A stretch of 64,000 nucleotides of DNA from Planococcus citri. Lineage: Eukaryota > Arthropoda > Insecta > Hemiptera > Pseudococcidae. The stretch lies in NCBI RefSeq assembly GCF_950023065.1, contig NC_088679.1:12028001-12092000 (forward strand), written 5' to 3'. How positions within the stretch are numbered: the stretch's first letter is position 1; the number at the start of each line of letters is the position of its first letter. Made by a program: the position numbers and the translations under genes. This document shows positions 23,500 through 34,300 of the stretch, piece after piece. The notes below the pieces were generated by a model. That model made no database searches. It had not been told where the DNA came from and saw only the letters and a list, made by a program, of their open reading frames with translations.

Positions 23500-25250
23500 T
23501 GAGCTAAAAACCAGGGTAAGAGAAAAAAAAAAGCGAGCTAGTAAAAAGAGAAGATGAATAATAATAAACGAGGGTAAAAAAAAAAGTAGTATTAAATTAG
23601 TTAGGATAAATTACTGCCGGTTCGGATAAGAAAAGAAGATTTTGCCAGTAACGACGTTCGAAGCAGGGAGGACGTGAGCTGTGCGAGCTGTGAACGACGG
23701 TGCGGTGGGGTGGTCGTGGAGGGCGCTGAGGTTGGTGGTAGAGAAGGTGTAGGAGCGGGTTTAGCGAGCAGCTCAACGTCTTACGAATAATTAATGTATC
23801 TCATTTTACTTTTACTACCCTCTTTGGAGTTTTCATAGCTAAATATTAAGAACTTTCAAAATGGCCGCGTCACTCAGAAGAAAATTAAAAAGTGCGAGAA
23901 AGATGGTAAACGATAGCTGGCGTTTCGTTAGAAAGAGTCGGAAGAAAGAAAGTAGGAGGGAAGAATAATAAAGAGAGGTTGAAAGAATATAAAAGGGAAA
24001 ATAAATGAGACGGTGGACGAGCGGTATAGCGCAGAGTTTACAGGTTTATTGGATTTTCCTCCATTAAGAAAGAAAATGAATTTTCCTTCGTAAGTCGTCG
24101 GCTGCCGCCGCTAACGCCGCCGTCGTCGCTGTCGCCGACGCTGCCTTCTCTATGGTTTCGCGCCGCGGCGCAGCAATCTCTTCGTTCTATATTTTTCTCG
24201 CTCTTTCGTACAGTGTACGTATACGAATATAGTATACGTACGCAGAGAGAGAGAGTGAGCAGCTGCAGCTCGACAGAAAAACCCTTTATTCTACCCGTGT
24301 TCTTTTTCCGTCTTTCTTTCTTTCTTTCTCTCGCTCTGGTTGTATGTAGGTACCTACTTTCCAACCCGCACCGTATCCGTGTACCACAATGACGACGACG
24401 ACAATGTTACAATACGGAGCAGTAACAGCATCAACGTCGGCAGCGTAGTGAGAAAAAGAAAAAACGACGCAACCTAAGGACTAACTTTAAATGAACTAAA
24501 TTAAAACTTCCAGGGGTAAAAGTTACACCCGATATTATTCAGCCGGAATTTTACCCCCGAAATATGCTCGCACAACACAAAATTTTACCAACTACAACCT
24601 ATCGATACGGTACCAGGCCGACAGAGAAAGAAAATCCCCCGAAAGCACAGCGAGGGAGAGAGAGCGGACTATCGAGGTTCATTCGCCAACTCTCCAGTAC
24701 TCTCTTTCTGACCTCTCCTCTCCTGCATGCTCTTGTATATCTGAGAACTTTCTCCCGAGCTTTTTCTTCTTATATATATAGAGTATATTTTCCATGCCAT
24801 GGTGCCTTACTCTTTTTACACGGTAACGCTCGACTGCCTTATGCTGCCGGTGGTGGTTTTTTTTCATCGTGGGTTTTCTTTTCTTTAGCTTACACGTACT
24901 AAATTATGCCTACCACGTTAATGCACGAAGGTACTTTCTTGAAAACCTGGTTCGCAGGACCGATCTCCTTTCTCGACCCAGAAAGCTTCGGAGTACTTTT
25001 CTTCACGGTTCGCTCGCGCTTTCATTGTTTCATCTCGCATACTTATTCGCACCCTGGTTTGAAACTCGTTCTCCTGTGAGGAGAGTTTATATTGTGCCTG
25101 AGCCATTTATTATGCCTGGTGTAGGTGTATGGGGACTAGGTCGTCTTCAAAAGATCCCCCCTCGCATCTCTCCCTACCTTTCAGAAGTAACTGTCCGCAC
25201 CAATATGAAAACTTCAACATTCTATAAATTAGGTAGATATCTTTAAAATG
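23500..25250. promoter_or_regulatory. GC-elevated, GAGA-rich block, possible promoter or 5' exon
   Basis: Composition changes sharply here. There are GCC/GTC-rich stretches ('gctgccgccgctaacgccgccgtcgtcgctg' region at about 24101), a 'gagagagagagtgag' run at about 24245, a 'ctttctttctttctttctctcgctctgg' run at about 24311 and 'gacgacgacgacaatg' at about 24390. Such features are common around promoters and long 5' leaders of insect developmental genes (GAGA-factor type sites). Open frames of 60-125 codons occur on both strands but have biased, low-complexity products and no recognisable domain. Direction and partner gene are unknown; a coding exon would have to lie outside or be very short. 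Confidence 0.35.
23861..23968 (+). CDS. Possible 35-codon short open frame
   Basis: The frame starts at 'tttcaaaATGGCC', a good initiation context, and reads MAASLRRKLKSARKMV, then NDSWRFVRKSRKKESRREE and a stop. The product is very basic and could be an amphipathic helix. It lies in the GC-elevated block, so it may be an upstream open frame of a longer leader or a first coding exon. It could also be chance. A second tiny frame (ATG at about 24390, 19 codons, MTTTTMLQYG...) lies downstream. Confidence 0.25.
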   Translation: MAASLRRKLKSARKMVNDSWRFVRKSRKKESRREE

Positions 25251-25259
25251 AGCAGTTTT

Positions 25260-26630
25260 AAAATTTTCATAGATAATTTGTAGATATGTATGTATTTGCC
25301 AAGAATTTTATCCAACTTCAGATTTTTTTTAAAAGCTCAGTTTTCAAAAGCTTTTCAATTTTTGGAGTTGAAATTTCAAAATTTGGAAGAAATCAATCAT
25401 CAGGGGCGAAGCAAACCAAATTTTACTAGGAGGAGTGGGGGAGGAGATCTTGAAAATGGCGGCTTCAAATGGCAAATTTTTCAACAACTAACCTATGGTT
25501 ACTACGTACTTTTAGATGAACCCTTCAAAAGATGTGAAAAAGTTGTGAGTAATTTGTACGAACTTTGCAATTATTGTGTTGAACGCAAATTATTTTTTGT
25601 TAAGAAGCCAGAAAAATTGTAAGATGATATAGGTAGATGAAAAATGATCAAGTAAATATAACGTGATTTTGAATTTGAAGATGGTTTTTGAAATTCAGAA
25701 AAATATTATAAGAGAAGATTAAGAGCGAAGCGAGGGCGAATATTTTTTGAGAAATTTTGTTTGAAAAATAGTGGTTTTTAGCAATTTTAAACACAATTTA
25801 CGAATTTCAGAGATGTCAGTTCATCATTGAACAATCAGAATTGCCAACTTTTGCTAACTTCGAAAATTGCCAGGGGGCAGAGCCCTTCGCCCCCGGTCGA
25901 TTCGATCCTGCCTATCATGGCATTTATATAAGAATGTAGGGGAAAGAGTGGATAGTCTGTAGAATTTTTTTTCATCACCGAACTGTGCTCTTAAAATTGA
26001 CGAAAATTTTTTTCAAGAGGGGCTTTCAAAGTACCTACCTACTTACTATGTACCATTGTACCTAAATCATACATTTTGGTGGAAAATTTTTGGAAAACGA
26101 TAAGGTTAGACCTTCACAGCCCACTTTTGAAAACTACAATAAAATGACCTTTAAAATGAATAGCTAGTGTAATTTTTTCACATTGTATAAATTGTATTGA
26201 AAATTTTTCAGAAAAAAAAATTTCAAAAAAAAATAATAAAGGCAAAATAAATACCTATCTTATTTAGGTACAGTACATAACTAAAACCAGGAATTTTTAT
26301 GTGGGGACGGGGGAGACGCAGTCCCCCCAAGGAAAGTTTGAAAATAACAAAAAAATTGCCATAAAAACTAAAGAAAAAAAATGAAATTATTTGAAAAAGA
26401 TAAAAAATAGATAAATTTTAGCACTTTTTCCAAAAATTTAGAATTTTTTTTTAGGTCAAAATTATCCAAATACAAAATCTATCAAGGTTGCCATATTGAC
26501 ATTTTTGAATTATGGAACATTACTTAAATTAAAACGAAAGTTACTTTTTTATATTTCCAAAAATATTTCATTTTTTTCACAATAAAAAAATAATTTAGGT
26601 ACTCGATTATTTTCTCAAAACACAGTGACA
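25260..26630. other. No gene; decayed repeat material
   Basis: An open frame of 110 codons at 25290 has no recognisable domain. Words such as 'agcgaagcgagggcgaa' (25732), 'cagagcccttcgccccc' (25878) and 'ggggacgggggagacgcagtcccccc' (26302) recur in variants near 43840, 44108, 46428 and 63250. This points to one old dispersed repeat family. Confidence 0.45.
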
Positions 26631-26636
26631 GGAGGA

Positions 26637-27259
26637 GGTAAGGTGCACTGGGGGAAGTTGGAATTCGGGGTAAGTTAGAAAACTTACTCTAGCGCCTAGA
26701 GGTTTATATCTGGCGAAATGCCACTAAAGGTGACTTGAGGGTACTACCCCTACTTCATCACGGCATAAAAATTTTCGCGATTCAGCTTCATTTTAGATGT
26801 CTTTGGTTCAATTATATTTTGTTGTTGTTTTGAACTTGTTTTGAATTTGTTCTAAAATACAGACTTTCTATTTCTTAGTTTTTTGCATATAGCGGACGAA
26901 CCGTGCGTCCTAGTGAAAATCTGATGAGAGTAATCTCAAAGAGAATTAAATTCTGTACAATTTTGTTTACATGCAATTTTTCTAGGACGCTCCGTTTGTG
27001 ATCTACACCTCTGCAAAGTTTAGCCTGTTCTGACTTCCCCCGACTTCCCCCAATTGGGGGAAGTCAAAACAGTTTATATTTTATTCCACTGAGCGAAAGC
27101 TACTGTGTCAATCGCGCTCAAATTTTCACCATAGGTTAAGAACCCTTATGGGAACCTACATAATAAATTTGATCCATATTGGTTCATTAGAAGGGGAGTA
27201 ACAGCTGGTCAAAGTTGAAATTGCGAAAAATCATTCTGACTTGCCCCGGTGCACCTTAT
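26637..27259. mobile_element. Inverted-repeat element of about 620 bases
   Basis: The left end 'taaggtgcactgggggaagt' (26639) matches the reverse complement of the right end 'acttgccccggtgcacctta' (27239-27258) with few differences, and similarity extends a few bases inward. An internal 'gacttcccccaattgggggaagtc' palindrome lies at about 27042. No coding capacity is seen. This is probably a MITE. Confidence 0.6.
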
Positions 27260-27850
27260 GCCAATTAGGGACTTGCAACTTTAATTTAGTGCCCCCCCCC
27301 CCGGAAAGGAAATACATAAAAAGGCCTGACTAAAAGAAGACTAAAATGAAAACAACTGAAACAAAAGGTCTCTTACTGTTTTTTTTTCGGTGGGGGGGGG
27401 GGTGAAAACAACCAAATGTGACCTAAAATGAAGAAGGATGATACCAAAAAACTGGGTTATCAATTATTAAATAAATAAGTACCCACAAAATAATATTCTA
27501 ATTAAAATAATTTTCAACCATATTTGAAAGCATGAACTTACCTACATTCATCATCATCAACATCGTTAATCGATTTTTTGTACACATAAAATACGAGCTT
27601 TTTAGGAAGGACTGTAAAGCGTACCTGATGCGTTGGTTTTTTAATCTGTTCTTTAACGTCTTGTTTCTCATCATTATTTTCAACATTGAATAAAAAAAAT
27701 CCAAAAATCAGATGGAGGCCTCAAATCAGTCAAATACCCAGGTAATTTTATGTTCAATCTAGGAATTTTAAAGCTCTAAAATGAAGTGAAAATAGAAGGT
27801 TCGCTTTCTACATATTTCAAATGAGATCGAATTTTCACATCTTTCACGGA
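27260..27850. other. No gene recognised
   Basis: Poly-C and poly-G tracts occur at about 27291 and 27392. A minus-strand open frame of 68 codons at 27498-27704 lacks any recognisable feature. Nothing else is supported. Confidence 0.4.
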
Positions 27851-27855
27851 TCATG

Positions 27856-28622
27856 AAGGTGTCTGGGGAGTGGTGATACAAACTTCAGATTTGGATGTAA
27901 CCGGGTACGAGTGAAAAAAAAAACGTAATCGACAAGTTGCCTATTTTTAAAATTCAAGGGACAGAATACGTTTTCTAAATCTAAGAGCCCAAATCCTATT
28001 TTCACTGTCGGTAGTACTTTGAAAAATGATACCATGTAATATGACTTTTTGCCCAACTTGCAAATTGAAGGGGCCACAAATGATTTTTAATTTCAAAAAA
28101 TCGCGGATGAAAAAATGAAGGCGGAAATGAACAGGTACATACTTACATACTACTTCAAAAAAAATGTTGATATCATTTTTCTTCTTACCTACTCCAAAAT
28201 TTAAAAAGTTTTTGAAGCTCGACAACTTTCGGTTTAAGTACTAAAAATTGCATTAATAGTCTAGTGTAAGAAAAATAATGATCATAACAAAATTGGTATA
28301 AGTTTATTTTTTTTTGACGTAGTATTCATTTCCACGTTCATTTTTTTAATCGCGATTTTTTGAAATTAAAAATCATTTGTAGCCCCATTAATTTGCAAGT
28401 TGAGAAAAAAATCATAATGAGTAATTTTGTTAATTTTTCAAACTACTACTGACCACCCCCCCCCCCCCCCACGGTCAATACTGAATTTTGGCTCTTGGAT
28501 TTTGAAAACTTATTTTGTCCCTTCAATTTTCAAAGTAGGCAACACCTCACCATAACCTTTTTTCTTAGCCATACCCGGTTGTATCCAAATCTGAAGTTTG
28601 TAGCACCACTCACCGGACACCC
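27856..28622. mobile_element. Foldback element, arms about 265 bases
   Basis: The left arm begins 'aaggtgtctggggagtggtg', then 'atacaaacttcagatttgg'. The right arm ends with the complement of 'agggtgtccggtgagtggtg' and 'ctacaaacttcagatttgg'. Arms run inward to 'aaaaatcgcg' on both sides with several substitutions and a gap. The 'gggtgtccgg' end resembles the 'gggtgttccggaaat' words at 13836 and 16275. It is non-coding and lies directly downstream of the gene ending at 28877. Confidence 0.7.
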
Positions 28623-28758
28623 TGTATAAACACTTGATTTAGATTCAAATTTTTATGATATTTGGAATATTTTTCTCAGAAAAATGTGTTTACAATGTTT
28701 ACATGCTGAAGGAGGAGAAGGGACAAGTAAGAGAGCACTTGGGAAATTCGCCTTACCT

Positions 28759-28764
28759 TTATTT
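28759..28764 (-). other. Candidate polyadenylation signal
   Basis: The minus strand reads AATAAA here, about 115 bases after the stop codon at 28877. This distance suits a short 3' untranslated region for the gene spanning 28877-30375. Confidence 0.4.
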
Positions 28765-28876
28765 CGGAAACTCGTCTTACCTCCTGTGTGCTCCACCGCC
28801 ACATTAATAAATGAATTGACAAATTTCTTAGATATAATAAACTTTATATTTGTTATCAAAAAAATGTCGATTAATC

Positions 28877-30375
28877 TCACAGTACGGGCAACTTTTGGGT
28901 CAAATGTTTCCATCTTTTTTCTTTATAAATTTGTCGAACGGTTGCATTCCAAGGAAAGAGTCTACTATCATTGTAAATTTGATCGAAAGACATCATGCGT
29001 AGTTTTTGCTTGTAACCGGGCTCGTGTATGCTTTTCTTGCGCAGTAATTTTTTGAGTTTTTGTTTACCAACGATACGCTTCTTTGTTACGAACGGCGGAG
29101 TCATATTTTTATCGAAATATTTTCGCATCGCGTAAAATTTAATTTGCCAAGGTGCGTATCTCCCTGAGTAGAGCAGTTCTCTATCCAGACTATCAAACGT
29201 CGTGTACCGATCCATTCGCTCAGGACTATCTCCAACCCATCTTTTCTTTCTTACTACAGGTGTTGTTGAGAAATGCATAAACTCTGTGGACAAAGTACCA
29301 TCGCAAACATAATTTTCTCCAATTTTACAAACACCATCTTCCTCGATTAATCTTTTTCTTCTCACAGCAGCGGTGGAAAATTGCAATTGTCTCGTAGTCA
29401 GTCTTGTTTTTTTATTCGGATTAGGCGATGTTCTGGGGTACTTGGTTTTACGTTGGGTGTATAAATAAACGTGAGTTGAAGGCGAACGACTTCGTGGTTT
29501 TTTCCTCGTGCAGTGTGTTTGTTTTTCGGTGACGATTGTAAAGAAGGTGAAACTGAATCTGTGTTTGACATTTGGTCCTCCGTAAGCTTTGGTACTGGGG
29601 CCTAGAAGCGCGAGCTGTTTCATGTAGTACTCCAAGTCGGTCTCGTTTACTTTATCTGATTCAGATGATCCTGGATCGTAATACTCTCCGTAGTCTCCGT
29701 ATCGTTCTAGTGATTGATCGGTACGTGGTGCTTTGGGCATTGATTCCATGTAAACAACTGAATCATCGGATTCGATCAGACCTACACGTCCGGCGATCGT
29801 TGGGTTATTATAGATGTGGGATACCAGTAACTGAAAAAATCATAAAATGAGATATCAAAAAACGTCTAAATATTTGGTCATTTGGAAAAATTAAATGACA
29901 TTCTGTTTGAAGTAGGTATTGAAAAAATGCAAACGTGAATTTCTAGGTAAGTATTTGAAAAAGAAATTGGGACACACAAATTTGAAAAAAAAAATTTACC
30001 ATAATTTTTTTACTCCTTAATTTCTGTATGTATGTTCGCGTTTTTGGCCACATGGTTAGCTTCACATCGCAACATGAGAGATTTTAACAAATTTTCTATC
30101 TCAATTCAGGTTATCGATTCTCTCGAAAAAGAATTTTTAATTTGAAAATTATCTCTCGATGGAAGAATGAATTTCATCAAACTTTTTCCATTGCATATTG
30201 TATAATGCATGCTTATAAATTTGATTTTTCTTCGTGAAGTCACTTATCTAACGACAGAAGTTACCTACATTATTATGACGAGAAAACTTCAATTATTTTC
30301 CCACCATTCCATTTTATATGGAAGAAAAGCATAAGGAATTGATACAAAGCTTACCAAATTCAAGAAGATCTTCAT
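28877..30375 (-). CDS. Secreted basic protein with furin-type sites, unknown family
   Basis: Exon 1 (30355-30375) encodes MKIFLNL and ends at a GTAAGC donor. Exon 2 (28877-29830) follows a TTTTTTCAG acceptor in phase 0 and starts LLVSHIYNN, so the join makes a signal peptide. The product is 324 residues. An acidic, tyrosine-rich part (about 45-80) precedes a strongly basic remainder. Three related segments carry a basic cluster after FST-V or PPFV: FSTAAVRRKRLIEEDG (about 158-173), FSTTPVVRKKRWVGDSP (about 194-210) and PPFVTKKRIVGKQ (about 252-264). RRKR and RKKR fit the furin/proprotein convertase consensus, so the protein may be cut into peptides. N-glycosylation sequons occur at NETD, NMTP and NATV. 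I do not recognise the family. The start and intron are inferred from the sequence, but frame and hydrophobicity agree well. Confidence 0.75.
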
Positions 30376-30395
30376 TGTGGATGGAAAAATTTGAC

Positions 30396-30433
30396 ACTGA
30401 GCGTAAAAACACATCAAATTTATGCATATTTAT
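30396..30433 (-). promoter_or_regulatory. Core promoter: TATA-like box plus TCAGTG initiator
   Basis: On the minus strand 'ATAAATA' (30427-30433) lies about 30-35 bases before a 'CTCAGTG' initiator (about 30396-30402). The initiator is about 23 bases before the ATG at 30375. This spacing is canonical for an insect TATA/Inr promoter. Confidence 0.55.
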
Positions 30434-30439
30434 CTGATG

Positions 30440-31360
30440 GCAATTTTATGTTAAAAACTTGCGAATTTAAATTACGAATTGCGAAATAAATCGATCCCAT
30501 TTTATACAAAGTTTTACATAGGTAACAACGTATGAGCAAATTTAGATAATTTTTTCTCGAACGTTATCAATTTGATTACGTTTGCTGAACCTATTTTTGA
30601 TAAATTTTGACCCTTTCGTTTCAGCTTTCTTCCTCTTTGGTAATCGTACCTACCTACCTACCTAAAAGTATCTGATCACAACATCTAGTAGGGTACAACA
30701 CAATTATTTGTCGATATTTTTCTATGCAACTTTTTTTAAATTCCATTTTTTCCAATTTTTTGCTGATTTTCCTCATCGATTATTCTATATCATTTTTCCA
30801 GGGATCTTAGAATCGAATCTATGTTAGAATATCTCTGCAATTGAGACTTCTTTTTTAATGAAAAATTGTGCTGAAGGGGATTTTTTTAAAACGTGGGATC
30901 CGTAACTTAGCCGTTCATTTAAAGTAATCCATGTCGTTCACTACCTCACCGCAAGAATTGGCGACTCTGCAGCTATTATTTTGATTTCAATATTTTTTTT
31001 CACAATTTCCATTTTTTTAATCGCAAAATTCATCAAACATCAATCATTCATCTGCAATCTTTCAAGTGACAATTTACCAGGATATTGCTTAAAATTTTCG
31101 GTGTATTAAATAGAGAAGCTGCTCGGGATCCGAATTTTACTCTTATAATTCTGTTTTTTTACTCAGATGAGCTGTAGCTTTGATTATTAGTAAGTTACCT
31201 GATTCAGGTTCAAAGTTATAATAAACAGTCACGAGGAGTATAAATAAAATTTTGTATAAAAATTGCTTGAAATTTTCAGTGAGCACTTCAGCGTTTTACT
31301 GAAAAATCAGAATATTCTCCATCTTACCCTCTTTTTACTTATTTTTTTTACTCGAAACTT
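30440..31360. other. No gene recognised
   Basis: AT-rich sequence with stops in all frames. The 'acctacctacctacctaaaag' run at about 30650 is the only local repeat I see. Confidence 0.4.
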
Positions 31361-31369
31361 TAGCTTTTA

Positions 31370-34300
31370 CTGTTCAAAAGTGATTGAAGTTTGAAGTTGA
31401 AAAAAATGTGCAAAATAAAAACTAAAAATAGTGCTCGCCTGCCTTCAGGATGCTTCATCACGCGAATCGCCCACTTTTTCCAACTTGGAACTTGAATTTG
31501 TCGTAAAAAGTAGAGTTCAGAAAAAAAAACAACAGTGAAAAAATTCAAAATGAAAAATAAGTACTTACTACTTGAATCTAAAATACACTTACGAGTTTCC
31601 TGAGAACGTTTTGTGCTTTTTTAAAATTCAGATTTTGATTATTCTTTCTGCATGCCGAATTAATTTTTCAACTTTGAACTTGAATAAATTTTGAACGTTG
31701 GAAGTTGCTACTTTCAGTAAATCATTATAATATATTTTTTTTACACTCATAACTACCTAGGTAATACTTACTTTGGTGGAAATATTTTTCTCGATTATTG
31801 CTGCCCCCTCCACCCACCAAGTGGTTTCATTTGATGAAAAAATAGATCCTATAAAGTTTCAACCCCCAAGTGAAAAAAAATGATGCCAGATGGCCACCTA
31901 ATTTGAAAAAAAATCAAAAAATGTAAAATGAAACAAAATTCATCGATTTTTGATTTTTTTTATTCATCTCCCTTCCAATATTCCCCATTTGAACCAAAAC
32001 AGCTCCTAAATTTTCTTCATCTTTCTAGTGGGAAAAAGTGAGAGAGATTGAAGGGGTTCAAATTTGCTACTTTGAATAATAAAATCACATTAGATATACT
32101 TAACTGAACTAGGTACTATGCTATAATGCTTTTTTCTTTTATTTTGCTTGGTTCATTTATCAATTTATTGAAACATTGCTATTTGATGGGTACTCAATTA
32201 GAATAATATGTACTTGAATGTTTGGATTTTTTAGAGTCGAAAAAACTCTATTGTAATCAGCGAGTAGTATTTTCGAAAATAGCCTATTAACAAAATAGTA
32301 CTTTTGTACCTAATGCCAAAGCAATAATATATTTTGGTGCCAAATTCTAAAAATTCACCTGCACCTGCACTTGTTTTCCTCAATGATGATTTGAAATTTT
32401 GGGATGAGTTTCATGAAAAATTGTCAAGCAATTTGTAAATGGCACAATAAGTTATTTTTTGAATTCAGTTTTATAATAATCAGCCATCTTTTCATCAACA
32501 AGAAAAGGAACTAAAAAATCAGAAAAATAAAATTTTCAAATTGGTGCTAAATGTCTGAGGTGAGATCATGTTGATTCTGCATGCGATCAAGTAAGTACAT
32601 TCTACTTTATAAATTTCTATAAAAAAGATCTAGAAATGAAAAATCACATGTACAAGTTGATATTTAAAAGTGAGCTTAGCAATCAATGCAGCCATCAACA
32701 AATATGGTGAAAGCAAATAAAATGCAGAAATTCTCTTGCAATCATCGAATAGCTGATGGCTTTGTTTGATTACGTTTTATGCTAAATTTGTAAGTAGGTA
32801 CTTACGTATCGTTAATTTTATTAAAAATAGCAAATTTGTACACATCTTTCAGTTTTCGTTGTTTTCTTACAGTTAGAAGGGAGGGGATAAAAAATTTTGA
32901 GGAGCCGTTTTCGTTCAATGGAGGAATATTGGGCTATAGTAGAATGAAAACAATCAACAATTAACAAATTTTGCATTATTGTCAGTTTTTTAAATTTTTG
33001 GAAAATTGGTGGAAGGGGGTGTAATTTTGCACCACATTTTTTTTCACTCAGGACAAAACAAAATTGAGAATAATTTTTTGAAGGGAGGAGTGAGAGCAAA
33101 AAAATGTCAAACTTGAAAATCAGCCACTTTTGAGGGAAATATGCATTTTTATGCATTTATATAATGGTGAAAATACCTATGCAAAAATGTACCCTATAAA
33201 CTTAGGTATGCGCTATCTAGTAGGTATACCTTTACCTAACGAGGAAAAATAAGCATTTACATGAAAATCGATTTACCTCGGGAAATTTTATAACTTTTTA
33301 CATTTGTTGGTATTCTTTATAAAATTTTACGTAGATTCACTCATTTTGATTGGGCAAAAAAAAGAAAAAAAGTGGTATTAAGAGAAGTTAACCAATACAC
33401 CAGGGAAAAGAATCATATAGCAACCAATGCAACCATCAACCAGTAACTATGGTGATAGCAAAATTCAAAAACTCTCTTGCAATCAGCGAATAGCTGATGT
33501 CTTGTTTGTAAGTATTCTATAAGTCCATATTTTGAAAATTGCAAGTTTGTACCAACTTACAGTTTTTATTGTTTTCAGAGGATCCGTAACTAATTTTGGA
33601 AACCGTTTTCGTTCAGTGGAGGAATATTGGGATGGGGTAGAATGAAAACAATCGAAAATTCATCATTGTTCATTTTTCAATTTTTTGGGTAATTGGCGGG
33701 TGGGGGGGGGGGGTGTAATCTGGCACCAATTTTTTACTTTTGTAACTTGGATGTTTTTTTTTTTTAATATAGGTAAAGGTATACTAAAAAAATTACGGAG
33801 ATTTTTGCAAAAATTTATTGACGGAAGTGGCCAGTTCCTGTAAAAATATGCGCTATTACTGATCTCAAAAATATGTAGCAAATGTGCAGTTTTTAGATAT
33901 TTTTTTAGCGAAAATATGCATTTTTATGTGTTAGTAGTCGAAATATGCAAAAATATGTCCTATAAACTTTCGCATATGGATTCTGAAATTTCATGAATCG
34001 CAAATATAACTATGGATATGCGCTATCTACAAATAGTAGGTATAAAGAGGAAAAATATTGTTTTATTGCAAAAAAGTCTGACCCATAACAACATTTTTTG
34101 TATCAACGATATTCCCATAAAGCAATAAAATTCAGAAAAATCATTTGTCAAATTTATTATCATGCATGCCCAATTTTAACAGGGCTTTGGGTATATGCCG
34201 AAGAGTCTGCTTCCCATTCTATAGGCCTCGCGTTAGTACTACATCTAGCAAACATCTCTGAGAAACAAATTAGTGCACGCAGCTAACATTGACAAAACTA

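Noticed and set aside
24038..25246. Several frames of 60-125 codons on both strands
   Set aside because: Their products follow the simple-sequence runs (GAGA, CTTT, GCC), overlap each other on both strands and show no domain. The block is more likely regulatory or untranslated.
28653..28913. 86-codon minus-strand frame overlapping the end of the basic secreted gene
   Set aside because: It is out of frame with the gene, has no signal or splice support and contains the likely poly(A) signal region.
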